From Candidatus Desulforudis audaxviator MP104C (GTDB lineage: Bacteria; Bacillota; Desulfotomaculia; Desulfotomaculales; Desulforudaceae): a DNA stretch of 64,000 nucleotides. The position numbers and the translations under genes were made by a program. Positions 28,339 through 37,744 of the stretch are shown here, piece by piece (the stretch's first letter is position 1; each line of letters begins with the position of its first letter). Where the stretch lies: assembly GCF_000018425.1 (NCBI RefSeq), contig NC_010424.1:434001-498000 (forward strand), read 5' to 3'. The notes under the pieces are model-generated. The model was not told where the DNA came from and made no database searches. It was given only the letters and a program-made list of their open reading frames with translations.

Positions 28339-29289
28339 TTACCGCGGGTGCAGGACAAAACCGCGGACGACGTACTGTTTCCAGTCGCTGAAGGCCCAGA
28401 TCCAGTCCACGGCGTGGACCGGGGTAAAAAGGCCCGCCAGGTTTTCCGGCACCGCCCCGACGTTCTTGAGGTGGCTGTGGCCACGCAGCAGTTCGTCGAC
28501 CGCAGCCGGATCAATCGCTTCCGAATCCAACGCCAGAGGGGCCACGCGGCCGGCCAATCCCAGCCGGGCCGCGTTCCACTCCAGGATGTCCGTGGCGAAA
28601 GCGACGGCGCCTTCGGGCTCTACGCTCCGGTGCATATGTTCGCCGAGCCGGTTGGACAGGGCCCGGGAGATGTCGGCAGCGTGAGCGTGTATCCGGTCCC
28701 AGAGGGGGGAGTCAGCCGCAACGGCCCGGATGAAGGGCACGAACAGCTGGGTGGCGACGCAGACGGAGACCACCAGGTCGTAGCCGTGGTCGAGTTCGGG
28801 CGGCGGCAGCGACCGGATCTTTTTCCGTAATTTCCCGAGGTATTGCACCAGTTCCGGCCAGCGGCCGCGCCGGGCGAGGCGGGCGATCGCCTCCGCGGTG
28901 CCCGAGGCATGCAGCCCGGTCAGGTCGCCCGCCAGCAGGCGCAAACCGGCCCTTTGCCGGGGTGACAGCCTGGCGGCGGCCGCCGCCAGCGCCGATTCGT
29001 CGAGGTCGAAAAGCGTCACCTCGGTGAAAGCGTCGGCCAGGTGGTCCAACGGGATGTCGTTGCAGTTGCCCGCCCCCAGGACCAGGCACCTCTCCCACCG
29101 AATTCCGCCGGCGGCTTGATCCACGAGTCGTTTTACGAGGTCCCGGTGCCGGGCCCACCGGCCGTGAAAGGGCCGGGAAGCTTCGTTGCCCAGGCACAGC
29201 AAGAACCGGTATGCATCCCAGTCGGCAATTTCTTTGCCGCAGCATTGCAGGAATGTGCCCCCGGCAATGCAGGAACACTGGTGGGACAA
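28339..29289 (-). CDS. SAM-dependent methyltransferase-like protein
   Basis: About 316 residues. A Rossmann-type SAM-binding start is visible (RCLVLGAGNCNDIPL, followed by VTLFDLDESAL with an acidic residue ending strand 2), and LVVSVCVATQLFVPFI fits strand 4. The C-terminus ends in WIWAFSDWKQYVVRGFVL. Substrate unknown. The N-terminus is cysteine-rich (CSCIAGG.FLQCCGKE), reminiscent of a SEC-C type metal motif. The TTG start at 29289 is uncertain. Confidence 0.65.
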   Translation of the reverse strand: MSHQCSCIAGGTFLQCCGKEIADWDAYRFLLCLGNEASRPFHGRWARHRDLVKRLVDQAAGGIRWERCLVLGAGNCNDIPLDHLADAFTEVTLFDLDESALAAAAARLSPRQRAGLRLLAGDLTGLHASGTAEAIARLARRGRWPELVQYLGKLRKKIRSLPPPELDHGYDLVVSVCVATQLFVPFIRAVAADSPLWDRIHAHAADISRALSNRLGEHMHRSVEPEGAVAFATDILEWNAARLGLAGRVAPLALDSEAIDPAAVDELLRGHSHLKNVGAVPENLAGLFTPVHAVDWIWAFSDWKQYVVRGFVLHPR

Positions 29290-29416
29290 CGCCTTCGTTC
29301 ACCCTTTCCCCGGAAAGCTTTCATCCGCCCGAATTGTAACACGCCTCCCACGCCAAGGTCGAACTGCGCGGCCCCAATCTCCCCAGTGACTTTCAGCACC
29401 AACCACGGATGGATCC

Positions 29417-29701
29417 TCACATTTTCGTTCTAAGGTACAGGTACGACCCGACGATTCCAACTACGGCGGCCGCCAGTTCCATTATGGTCCGTATGGTCCG
29501 TGTTGAAACCGTTCCGTCCTGTACCAGTTCCTTGGTCCAGAACCAGAACACTACGGCCAGCACGGCGTAGAACCCGGTGGAAACGGCCTGGTGGGTCATT
29601 GCCTGGAGTCTTTCGTCCAGATCTTTGCTTCTTCTTTTGATCCGCCGTTCCCAGCGCCCGGCCCGGCGGCCGGGCGCACCTTGTCCGGCGCGCGGCGGCA
29701 T
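29417..29701 (-). CDS. Small membrane protein, unknown
   Basis: Up to 94 residues: a basic N-terminus, a helix, then two hydrophobic segments (FYAVLAVVFWFWTKELV and IMELAAAVVGIVGSYLYL). I do not recognise a family. An internal ATG (MTHQAVSTGFYA) may be the true start. It follows the serine protease gene on the same strand by about 120 bp. Confidence 0.5.
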   Translation of the reverse strand: MPPRAGQGAPGRRAGRWERRIKRRSKDLDERLQAMTHQAVSTGFYAVLAVVFWFWTKELVQDGTVSTRTIRTIMELAAAVVGIVGSYLYLRTKM

Positions 29702-29822
29702 TCCAGAGGGAGCCCCGCTCCATGGCGCTCAGGCGGCGGTTACGAGACACACACGCGCGGTGGCGTTGAAGCCGGCCGCCCCCGTGCGCTGACGCGCTTG
29801 AGGTACGGGTGGGTACCGGAGG

Positions 29823-30848
29823 CTACAGGGCGACCCCCAACAGTCCGAGCACGTTCTGGATCCGGTTGCAGACCGTGGCCCGGTCGGAACCAGCAAAAAG
29901 CAAGCCCACCGCCTGGTTTTGCCCATTCAGGACGAGGGAACCGCTGTCTCCGGGGCTGCTCATCGGGCCGGTCAGGAATTGGTCCGTAAAGACGGCGGAG
30001 CGTCCACCGGAAAAGCCCACGATCATCCTGACTGCCACGTGTGTGACCTGCCCGTGTGTGAGTCCGGTGGTGCGCCCGCTCTTCTTAACGGCCATTCCCG
30101 GTTTGGCTTCGACCACGCCCTGCACGGCGCCGATTTCCAGAATTTCCGGCTGCACCTCCGCCGGGTCCAGCGGGGCGGCCAGGGCGGCGTCCACCAGGTT
30201 CTCCCCCGATGGCTGCTTAAAGACCTTGACGAAATAGTCCGGCCAGAAGAGGCCGACCAGGCGGTTCAAAACGTTTTCAAACCGGCGCGCCGTGGGACAA
30301 CTGGGTTCCTGGCTTTGGCTTGCGAAACGGATCGGAATGAATTTAACGAGTCGTCCGATGGTGTCCGTTTCAGGGTTGCCCTTGTCGTGAACGCCCGGCT
30401 GGACGATCGGGTCCCCGACGGCGCACCGGCCGTCGGTGCCGTCGGACTCGTTGGCGAGCACGTGGTTGTTGGACAGGATCAACAACCTGCCGGTGGACGG
30501 CTCGGAGACAAGGGTCCCAAGGGTCCCCGCCGTGACCCGGATATGCCCGATGCTTACCCCCGGCGGTACGGGTCTCCACCTTTCGGTGCGCCCGGCGTGA
30601 ATCTGAATCTGACCGACTTCAACCACGTCGGTGGGCACATCATCCAGCTTTTTGGGAACCAAGGCGGCCGCTGGCACCGCCTCCGGCGGCAGCTTCGCGC
30701 TGACAAAGACCGCCAGGCACCGTTCCGAAGTGGTTTCTTGGCCCGTGACTTTGTATCCCAGTCCTACCCCGACGACATTCGGAAGGGACATGAGTCGGGG
30801 GTGGTAACGCTCAAGCAGTCGACGGTGGTCTTTCATTTCCCCCCACAC
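29823..30848 (-). CDS. Trypsin-like (S1-fold) serine protease
   Basis: A 341-residue protein. The triad is recognisable: His in LILSNNHVLANES, a candidate Asp in LVDAALAAPLDPAE, and Ser in MSSPGDSGSLVLNGQ with the oxyanion GDSG motif. There is no clear signal peptide; it starts MWGEMKDHRRLLERY and has an N-terminal region NVVGVGLGYKVTGQETTSE found in cytoplasmic-type S1-like peptidases. It may act inside the cell or leave by another route. Substrate unknown. Confidence 0.82.
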   Translation of the reverse strand: MWGEMKDHRRLLERYHPRLMSLPNVVGVGLGYKVTGQETTSERCLAVFVSAKLPPEAVPAAALVPKKLDDVPTDVVEVGQIQIHAGRTERWRPVPPGVSIGHIRVTAGTLGTLVSEPSTGRLLILSNNHVLANESDGTDGRCAVGDPIVQPGVHDKGNPETDTIGRLVKFIPIRFASQSQEPSCPTARRFENVLNRLVGLFWPDYFVKVFKQPSGENLVDAALAAPLDPAEVQPEILEIGAVQGVVEAKPGMAVKKSGRTTGLTHGQVTHVAVRMIVGFSGGRSAVFTDQFLTGPMSSPGDSGSLVLNGQNQAVGLLFAGSDRATVCNRIQNVLGLLGVAL

Positions 30849-31164
30849 CTTTCCGGAATGGAAATATCGCCCTAATTGGTTGTGGCTACAATGTATGTGG
30901 GAGAGGCGCTGTTGGTGAGGCCGAAAGGTTCCCCTTCCGGTTATACCTTCCAGGATTCAGCAAGCAAGCTCCACCTGTGACTGATAGTTACAGATACCCG
31001 CCCCTTGTGCACGCAGGGGGCATCTAGTTCTTATGGACAAGGATTTCCCGGCCTTGGGCCATTTCCGGCGATGGTATATTGTGTGAGTAGGAGTGGGCAG
31101 CGGCCGGCTGAGCGGCCAAAAGTACGCAAATATCAGTCCGTTATAGGGTAGGGAGGTGATTTCC
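30849..31164. other. Noncoding gap before the DUF1659 gene
   Basis: No gene I can support. It has a possible -10 box (TATATT near 31076) and a strong ribosome site, GGGAGGTGA, at 31151-31159 for the next gene. A GC-rich hairpin may form around 30993-31023. Confidence 0.5.
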
Positions 31165-31362
31165 ATGGTGGTGGATGCGATTCCGGTAACCAGCGTGATC
31201 GTGGCCCGGTTCGCCGTGGGCTTGGACGGCGAGGGAAACCCGGTGTTCCGCACCCGGCGCTGGTCCAACGTCAAGCCCGAGGCCGCTGATCAGGCCGTGT
31301 ACGACGCGGCGCTGGCTCTGGCCGGCCTGCAGGTGCACTCGCTGAACGCGGTGCAGCGCTAG
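31165..31362 (+). CDS. DUF1659 protein
   Basis: A 65-residue protein matching DUF1659: VDAIPVTSVIVARFAVGLDG, then RRWSNVKPEAADQAVYDAAL. These small Firmicute proteins usually sit beside a DUF2922 gene; none is present here, so the pair has probably lost its partner. Function unknown. Confidence 0.8.
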   Translation: MVVDAIPVTSVIVARFAVGLDGEGNPVFRTRRWSNVKPEAADQAVYDAALALAGLQVHSLNAVQR

Positions 31363-31395
31363 GTGACCAGCGAACTGGTCGAAGCCTAAAGCCTC

Positions 31396-31503
31396 GGGGT
31401 ATCCGGGGGTACCCGCACTGAAAGGGGACAGTCCCCTTCGGGCCTTAGGGGGACTGTCCCCCCAGGGTACCCGCTTTAGCGGGTCAGCGGGTCGGCCGGC
31501 CCC
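31396..31503 (+). repeat. GC-rich palindromic element, copy A, with nested hairpin
   Basis: Contains the element core GGGTACCCGCTTTAGCGGGT then CAGCGGGTCGG (31465-31495), in which ACCCGC-TTTA-GCGGGT forms a small hairpin. A second hairpin is inserted on its left: GGGGACAGTCCCC and GGGGACTGTCCCC around a short loop (31424-31462). Other copies are at 42503, 42817, 44062 and 44243. This one adjoins a broken GHKL ATPase gene. Confidence 0.75.
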
Positions 31504-31974
31504 GATCTCCATATGTGGAGTCGGCCGGCGTCGCTCCGGAGGTTGCTGTGGATGCGGTGGTTGCGGAAAAGGAAATCAAGCTGCGAATTTGGATAACGAC
31601 CCGGGCATCAAGCCGGAGGTTGTCCGCCGGATTCTGGACTTCAACGTCAGGGTATCGGATAAGGCCGTCTACCGGAGCCCGACCCGCGGGGCGCAGGGCA
31701 ACGGCCTGAAAACTGTGCTGGGCATTCCTTACGCGTTGGGGAGCAACGCTCCGGTACTGATTGAGGGTCAGGGAATCCGGCACGTCATACGGGCTTGGGC
31801 GGATCCGGCGGGCAACGTCCGGGTGGATCACCGCGAGGAACAGAGCGATGTGGCCCGGGGGACACGGTTTACGGTCCGCGTGTCGGCGGAAGACCAGAAC
31901 TTTTCGGTGGTGTATTGGGCGGAGGCGTTCGCAGTGTTCAACCCGCACGCTTTGGAAAAAAATCGGGGTTTTTG
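31504..31974 (+). pseudogene. GHKL (topoisomerase VI-B-like) ATPase fragment
   Basis: The frame starts without an initiation site as ESAGVAPEVAVDAVVAEKEI, loses one base near 31588-31592, then reads DNDPGIKPEVVRRILDFNVR (the N/G1 ATP-binding region) and SPTRGAQGNGLKTVLGIPYA (G2 region). This matches TopoVI-B-like ATP-binding proteins. The N-terminal N-box is lost at the left break, next to repeat copy A, and the C-terminal transducer is lost after 31974. Confidence 0.7.
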
Positions 31975-32297
31975 AAAATCGCGAAGTTGAGAGTAAGACA
32001 TCAGGGGGCAGCAGTTTCGGGGATGCCGGTGTCCGGAGCCAGGGCCGAGGCCGGAGGAGGACGATATGCTGGGTCAGGAGGCAGGCGCGCCGCGCCGCAG
32101 AGGGCGTTGCCACCGGCGGATCTGGAGGCCCGATATCGGATGTTGGTATTTCTGCTTCACCTGTGCCGGGATGCGGCGGAGTTACAAGTGGAAACCGCCC
32201 GTGATAGGGGTGATGTGGATGTTGACAGTAGCGATAAGTTAAAGATCATCGTGGAAAATGTCCCGGCGTATACAGCAACGGCTCATGCGTCTAGTCA
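31975..32297. other. Unassigned stretch between two gene remnants
   Basis: Open frames run through it, one reading PPADLEARYRMLVFLLHLCR, but none shows a recognisable domain or ribosome site. It is probably degenerate coding sequence. Confidence 0.4.
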
Positions 32298-32608
32298 GCA
32301 CAGGGACTTGTGGAACCGGCCCTGAAGGGCGTGCTCCGCCGGATCGGGATTGAACCCCCAAGCTGCACGACGTGGGTGGCCTCCTGCTCGAATTCCGGGA
32401 CCGTCTGCCGCCGGAAGTGGCCGCCGAAGCGGCCATTTTAGCCCGGATCTCCAAGTGGCTCCGCAAGGAGCGAGAGTTCTCCTTCTACGGAGACATTGAT
32501 TTCATTCCCACCGAGGAGTACACCGAATCCGACGCCGCAAGGGCCATTCGGGACGCCAACTTCGCGGTGGAAACGGCGCGCAAGGTGATCCCCGCCCGGG
32601 ACCAGTAG
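32298..32608 (+). pseudogene. HEPN-domain protein remnant, frameshifted
   Basis: Reads AQGLVEPALKGVLRRIGIEP, loses one A near 32355-32362, then KLHDVGGLLLEFRDRLPPEV and YTESDAARAIRDANFAVETA. This is the helical C-terminal part of a HEPN protein; such proteins pair with MNT nucleotidyltransferases as toxin-antitoxin systems. The N-terminal helix and the partner are missing. Confidence 0.7.
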
Positions 32609-32620
32609 CTGAGGATAAGG

Positions 32621-32667
32621 TCTCTGAACCTCCCCATGGCTAAAGCCGGCTAAAGCCGGGGGCTTGC
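32621..32667 (+). mobile_element. IS200/IS605-type end remnant
   Basis: The string TCTGAACCTCCCCATGGCTA followed by AAGCCGG.CTAAAGCCGGGGGCTTG resembles the subterminal hairpin at the right end of IS200/IS605 elements that carry tnpB. No tnpA or tnpB remains nearby. Confidence 0.45.
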
Positions 32668-32953
32668 GGCGGAAAGGTTTTTCGTCAGTGGGATTCCCCG
32701 TCCCAACTTAATCCGTTCAGGTCCAGTTTGCCGTCCTGCAGCAGGCGGGCCTTGAACAGCCTCATCGGTTGGGGCAGGCGGTAGCTTCGTGGGCCAACCT
32801 GCACCACCACGTCCGCGTGTGCTCGGGCGATGCTTATTTTCCGGTTTTCAGGTACCGTGATCCGGGTGGTTACCCCCAAGAGCGACCCGGCTTCTTTGAC
32901 GTAGACGTTTCCCTTCGCGAGAACGAACCCCCCGCGCAGCACTCCATTGATAT

Positions 32954-34746
32954 AAGCCATTTGCGATGTTCGGGAGAAAAGATAAATAGGCTGTTTTAGA
33001 GTTGCGGAAAAAACATTTTACCCCGGTCCAATCCGGATTTTATGCGGTTTGCAGGGATGGGTAACGGGCGGATCGGCAAAATTGACCCCAAGGGAGAAAA
33101 GCGGAGAAAAAGCGAAGGAGAATGAGAAATAAGAAGGGAAAACCCCCTTTTGTGGAGAATCCTTTTTGTAACCACCAAAAAAGAACCACGAAGGAGGTTT
33201 CCCTTATGGCCATTATACCACAACAGCGGCTTTTTGGGTGGCAGGAAATCGACGAACTCGGTGACTTGGAACGTTTTTTGCTTGTAGTGAACCACCTGCC
33301 CGATGAGCAGTTGATGCAAAAGCTGGAGAGAGAGCGTGGTAAGGGACGGGATGATTACCCGGTGCGGGCGGTTTGGAACTCCATCCTGGCCGGGATCGTA
33401 TTTCAGCACGTGTCTGTGGAGAGCCTGCGGCGGGAACTCTGCCGGAACGGCCAGTTGCGGGAACTTTGCGGTTTTGATCCGGCCCGGGGCGAGGATGCCG
33501 TTCCGCCTTCTTACATATACAGCCGCATCTTGGTGAAACTGATGCGGCACGCCGACGAAGTGGAAAACATATTTACGCGGCTGGTGGATGAAATAAGAGT
33601 GCTGCTACCGGATTTCGGTCGAATTTTGGCCATAGACAGCAAAGCCGTCAGCAGTCTGGCCCGGGGCAAAAAGCGGGATGAAGAAGAGAAGGTCCAAAAG
33701 CCTGACGGGCGCCGGGACACCGATGCGGACTGGGGCCGGAAAACATACCGGGGGCGTAAGAAAGGCGGCACCCTATGGGAAAAAGTCGTGTGGTGGTTTG
33801 GCTACAAACTCCACCTCGTAGTTGACGCTGTTTATGAATTGCCGGTGGGATTTGCGGTGACAAAGGCATCGGCCAGCGACGTGAAAGAGGGACATATACT
33901 CATTGATCGGGTGGCGAAAGAGCATCCGGAGATTGTGGCCCGCTGCGAGGCATTGGCGGCGGACAAAGCCTTTGACGACATCAAGCTAAACGTGAAACTC
34001 TGGGACGAATACCGGATCAAGCCCGTGATTGACATCCGCAACACGTGGCGGGACGGCGAGGAGACGTGGCTTGTAACCGGTAAGGAGAACATCGTTTACG
34101 ATTACCGTGGAACGGTTTATTGTTGCTGCCCCGAGACAAACAAACATCGCGAGATGGCCTTCGGGGGATTTGAGAAAGACCGGGAAACCTTGAAATACCG
34201 CTGTCCGGCCCGGCACTACGGAGTAGAGTGCCGGGGCATGGAACAATGTGCCGCAACCGGTGGGATACGTATTCCCCTGGTGGAAGACCGGCGGATCTTC
34301 ACCCCGCTGGCGCGGTCCAGCTACAAGTGGAAAACACTCTACAAAAAGCGTACGGCGGTAGAAAGGGTAAATGCCCGCCTGGACGAGGCCTACGGATTTG
34401 AAAAGCATTTCATTCGGGGCTTGAAGAAGATGAAGCTGCGTTGCGGGTTGGCCCTGATGGTGATGCTGGCGATGGCCGTGGGCCGACTGCGACAAAAACA
34501 AGGAATAGACTTAAGGAGCCTGGTGAAGGCGGCCTGACGGGGCTCAACCGGAAAACAGATTACCTGCCAAGAGACGCCCAGAGTGGCGCTGGGGTAAGTT
34601 TGCCCTTTGGCAGAGCGGCATAGTCTATATACTCCATTTACCCCAATATTAGGTTGCTAACTGTGTTTTGTGGCTTGGGGAACAGCCGGTGCCGGGTGTG
34701 GGCGTTGCCTTGTCGGGACCAAAAATGCTTACAACGCAAAACGCTG
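32954..34746 (+). mobile_element. Insertion sequence, copy 2 of 3 (1793 bp)
   Basis: Same ends as copy 1. It is flanked by an 8-bp direct repeat ATTGATAT (32946-32953 and 34747-34754), not 5 bp as for copies 1 and 3. Merging the flanks restores the FapA-like reading frame VDINGVL. It differs from copy 1 at three silent positions near 33787-33840. Confidence 0.95.
33206..34537 (+). CDS. DDE transposase of the 1793-bp IS (copy 2)
   Basis: Identical in protein sequence to the transposase at 7776-9107, with the same AAGGAGG ribosome site and intact frame. Confidence 0.9.
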   Translation: MAIIPQQRLFGWQEIDELGDLERFLLVVNHLPDEQLMQKLERERGKGRDDYPVRAVWNSILAGIVFQHVSVESLRRELCRNGQLRELCGFDPARGEDAVPPSYIYSRILVKLMRHADEVENIFTRLVDEIRVLLPDFGRILAIDSKAVSSLARGKKRDEEEKVQKPDGRRDTDADWGRKTYRGRKKGGTLWEKVVWWFGYKLHLVVDAVYELPVGFAVTKASASDVKEGHILIDRVAKEHPEIVARCEALAADKAFDDIKLNVKLWDEYRIKPVIDIRNTWRDGEETWLVTGKENIVYDYRGTVYCCCPETNKHREMAFGGFEKDRETLKYRCPARHYGVECRGMEQCAATGGIRIPLVEDRRIFTPLARSSYKWKTLYKKRTAVERVNARLDEAYGFEKHFIRGLKKMKLRCGLALMVMLAMAVGRLRQKQGIDLRSLVKAA

Positions 34747-36494
34747 ATTGATATCTACGTCCCCCCGGCGATGACGGTACAGTGGTATATTCCTTTCCCG
34801 AAGATGAACACCCGTCCTGTCGCTTCAATCCGACTGTTCACCGCATAGGGCAGACTGGCGTCGGCACAGGAAGTGGTCTCGTTTTCGAGACAACTGCAAA
34901 TAAAACTGCTCTTGTGGTACAACTCCTCCAGATCCTGGATATCTCCAAACTGAACCACGCCGGTAAAGTTCCTTTCAAGCAGGTTAACAAGATCCTTCAA
35001 TTCGTCGGGCATGGCCGGCACAGTTTTGCGAATCCTAGTGCAAAGATCGTAAACCTGGGCGCGCAACCGTGGAAATCTCACTTCGATGAGATTGAGTACC
35101 AGCAAGTTAAAGGTGACGTTCACTTCCTGAAAAACCGGCGATTTCATCAGCTCGCGGGCTAGGTGGATAAGCAGTTCCAAGCTCTGTGTAATCTGCTCCA
35201 GTTGGGGCCGGATTGTTTGGAGCGAGCAGCATAACGAACACCCGGCCTGCAGGTTGCTGGCAAAAACATTGCCTCCGACTTGGAGGTGACCGACCGCTGC
35301 AATCTTCGCTTGGTTGACTGTGCCGGCAACCAGCACGTTTTCGGCGGCCTCTACAGTCATCCCCTCGCCTACGTTCCCTTTGATGTGCACGTTGCCCCGA
35401 AATCGGATGTTCTGATCCTGGGGAGTCAGGTCACCCTCATGGACAAAAACCGGCTGAACACTGAAGACAACCCTGTTCCGGCTGACCCTGGCCGTCGGCA
35501 GCCCGCTGGTGGTCGCCACCACCCGCAGTCCCTCGTCAAGTAACCGGGTTCCGGGACCGGCTATGAGTTCGATGCTTTCCTGCTTGGGGGGAAGGATCAC
35601 ATCGCCCCGTACCGTGTTCCCAGGTTCCCCCGGTGTACCCCGCCTCAGCACGGCCAGACAGTCACCCGCTTCAACCGACTGCAGTTGCCTGATTTCCCGA
35701 AAATCAAACGGCTCTCCCCGATCACCATCCTTTTCTACAAAGGGGCTCAAAGCGAAAAAATACTCCACCCGATCCGGTTCACCCGGCCGGGGAGGCCTAC
35801 CCCGGGCCACCAGATAGCTACCCTCGACCGGCTGATCGAATATCTCCTTGAGATACGGATAGTTGATTCCAAATCTCACACCTTTGCGGTTGATTAAGTC
35901 CAGCGCCATTTCTTTTGTCGGCGGGATCACCTCGCGAATCCGGGCTTCGGCCTCCAGCATCAGGTTGAATTGGGGACCCTGGTCTGCGGGCACGTACTCC
36001 AAGACCCGACCGCACTTGATGGTCAAATGAGCTTCCAACCCGTCCGGACTGATCTCCAACTGCAGTTCCGGTTCCAAATGTTCCACGACGGGTTCCACTA
36101 CGATTTGGTCGGCCTCTGCCAACAGGGCCATCCCCGTAACCGGTTGGCCGTTTATCAATAACTGCAGCTTGTTTGTGGCCCCGATCCGGGCCCGGCGCCC
36201 ATCCCCAACCGGGTTCCGAACCTGTACCCGACCTCCTTCGATCCACACCAGTCCGTGGTTACCTCCGTCGGTCAGCGGAGAATCCTCTGCCGGGGCCGTA
36301 CCGCCCGGAGTGTGGGTGGTCTGCACGGGTGATCGATTTCGACCGGCTTCCGGTTTAGAGGAAGGGCCGGCGACCGTTTCCGGTCCTTCAGGCCGGACCT
36401 TCACTCCAGGTTCGGCTTTGGTATGAAACAAGCTTTTTAGGAATGCCTTCAGTTTCTTTTCCGTGTCTTGACCGGACACTCAAACCACCCCCTC

Positions 36495-36527
36495 CAAAAA
36501 ACAAGAAGACTACCGCCAAGGTAGTCC
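36495..36527 (-). terminator. Riboswitch expression-platform terminator
   Basis: On the minus strand GACTACC-TTGGC-GGTAGTC is followed by TTCTTGTTTTTT. It lies between the c-di-GMP aptamer and the FapA-like start, so ligand binding should decide readthrough. Confidence 0.85.
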
Positions 36528-36546
36528 ACAATCCCAGTGGCGGCCC

Positions 36547-36622
36547 GGCGGTCCTGGCTTTCGCCTGAAAGCTTTAGACCCGTAGCTTTGCGTCCCTGGC
36601 TTTCGCCAGGTTTGCCCTTTCT
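36547..36622 (-). promoter_or_regulatory. Cyclic di-GMP-I (GEMM) riboswitch
   Basis: The minus strand reads AGGGCAAACC, then GCGAAAGCCAGGGACGCAAA and GCTACGGGTCT, then a second hairpin GCTTTC.GGCGAAAGCC. These are the conserved P1b GNRA tetraloop, the ACGCAAAGCC-like junction and the tetraloop-receptor of GEMM-I aptamers. A promoter lies just upstream and a terminator just downstream, before the FapA-like gene. Confidence 0.92.
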
Positions 36623-36657
36623 AGGAAAACTCGCAATTCCATATCTAGTTAATCAAA

Positions 36658-36686
36658 AACATATCTTTTGTGATGATACTTGTCAA
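36658..36686 (-). promoter_or_regulatory. Promoter of the riboswitch transcript
   Basis: Minus strand: TTGACA (36686-36681), 17-bp spacer, TATGTT (36663-36658). The predicted start lies about 25 bp before the aptamer. Confidence 0.7.
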
Positions 36687-36822
36687 CAGGACGAAAATGG
36701 CCCCCTGGGCAACCGCCTGCCAGCGCGCCCAGAGGACTCTTGAGGTGTCGAAAGGTGTGGAAAATATTAAGGAATCCCTGATACGGCGCATACTGTCTCC
36801 GTGAATGGAGTAGAGATTGGAA

Positions 36823-37119
36823 ATGAGTAAGGGTTTGGTGGTGCTTTGGGGCGGGGTTCTGGTAAGCTTGATGCTACTGGCGCTGCTAGCGTTCTTCAGC
36901 CTTTTCCCCCCGGAAATATCGTCTAAAACACTTTCCTATTTTGAGCGGGCTCAGGTGGAACAAGGGCGCGTCTACGCCCAGGCGCGTTACCTTTCGTTTG
37001 CGGCGGGCCAGGCGCTAACGCTCCTGGTGCTGGCGGCGGCGGTTTTCCTCTTTCACCGGGGCTGGGTGCCAGCAGCCGGTGGCCAACCCGTATGTCCAGG
37101 TGGCCGCGTACGTTTTTGA
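36823..37119 (+). pseudogene. N-terminal fragment of an M48-type membrane peptidase
   Basis: MSKGLVVLWGGVLVSLMLLA is a membrane segment, followed by YFERAQVEQGRVYAQARYLS and FAAGQALTLLVLAAAVFLF, the N-terminal layout of M48/CAAX-type peptidases. The zinc site (HExxH) is absent and the frame collapses at about 37075. The following 37080-37210 holds a stretch reading IVDVETTGLPPGQ that may be a shred of a DnaQ-type exonuclease. Confidence 0.6.
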
Positions 37120-37213
37120 AGGTGGCCGCGGGATTGACCTGGACCTTGGAATCGCCGGCATCGTGGACGTCGAGACCACCGGATTGCCGCCGGGACAGAC
37201 GAGGTGGTGTCTG

Positions 37214-37669
37214 CTACCGGTCGTAGACCACACAGGTTCCGGCGATGAGGTCGTGCAGGCCGCGCTTGTCCTTCTGGAAGGCCACCAGCACAAAGCCCAG
37301 CCCGAGAAGGAGCGCGCTGACCGTATAGCCCAGCAGGTACCTCAGCAGCGCCTTCCCGTAGCCGAATTCCCGCCGGCCGGGGTAGGTGACGATCTTGATC
37401 CCCATGATCTTCTTCCCGGGCGTCTTTCCGTCCCAGTTCACCCAGAAGGCAGTGGTGACGGCGACCCAGAGTACCAGATTTACGAAGTCGGCCCGGCCGG
37501 AGGCCTCCCCGCCGGTGTACCACTCCCAGCCGAACAGGGCGGAGACGAAGATGGTGATGGGAATACCCAATATAAAGCCATCCAGAATCGTGGCTGCCAC
37601 CCGGACCCAGAAACCGGCGTATTGTACCGACGGCTCCCGGTCGGTGTCGAGCTGGTCCTGATCGTACAT
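37214..37669 (-). CDS. RDD-family membrane protein
   Basis: A 151-residue protein with the RDD signature: YAGFWVRVAATILDGFILGI with R/D in helix 1, a second hydrophobic segment, GKTPGKKIMGIKIV, and KRGLHDLIAGTCVVYDR at the end. Three to four membrane helices. RDD proteins are small membrane proteins, some linked to ion transport; the role here is unknown. Confidence 0.88.
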   Translation of the reverse strand: MYDQDQLDTDREPSVQYAGFWVRVAATILDGFILGIPITIFVSALFGWEWYTGGEASGRADFVNLVLWVAVTTAFWVNWDGKTPGKKIMGIKIVTYPGRREFGYGKALLRYLLGYTVSALLLGLGFVLVAFQKDKRGLHDLIAGTCVVYDR

Positions 37670-37744
37670 ACCTTTAAACCCTCCCGGTGATCACAATACT
37701 ACCACAATGTATGCGGCCGCCCGCGGTCTAGACCAGCCTGTGTC

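Larger units (their letters stand above)
32685..36479 (-). pseudogene. DUF342/FapA-like protein gene, split by IS copy 2 and frameshifted
   Basis: The 5' part (36479 to 34755) encodes 574 residues; the 3' part (32953 to 32685) continues as DINGVLRGGFVLAKGNVYVK after the IS is removed. A missing G in a G6 run (34761-34766) causes an early stop just before the insertion. The central domain is a right-handed beta-helix of the DUF342/FapA type (VHIKGNVGEGMTVEAAENVL, VAGTVNQAKIAAVGHLQVGG). FapA proteins are polymerising scaffolds of uncertain role. GTG start with GGAGGGGG upstream. Transcription is controlled by a c-di-GMP riboswitch. Confidence 0.85.

Noticed and set aside
37079-37690. 203-codon plus-strand frame beginning MANPYVQVAAYVFEGG
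   Set aside because: Mostly antisense to the RDD gene. Only IVDVETTGL near 37160 hints at an exonuclease shred, too short to call.
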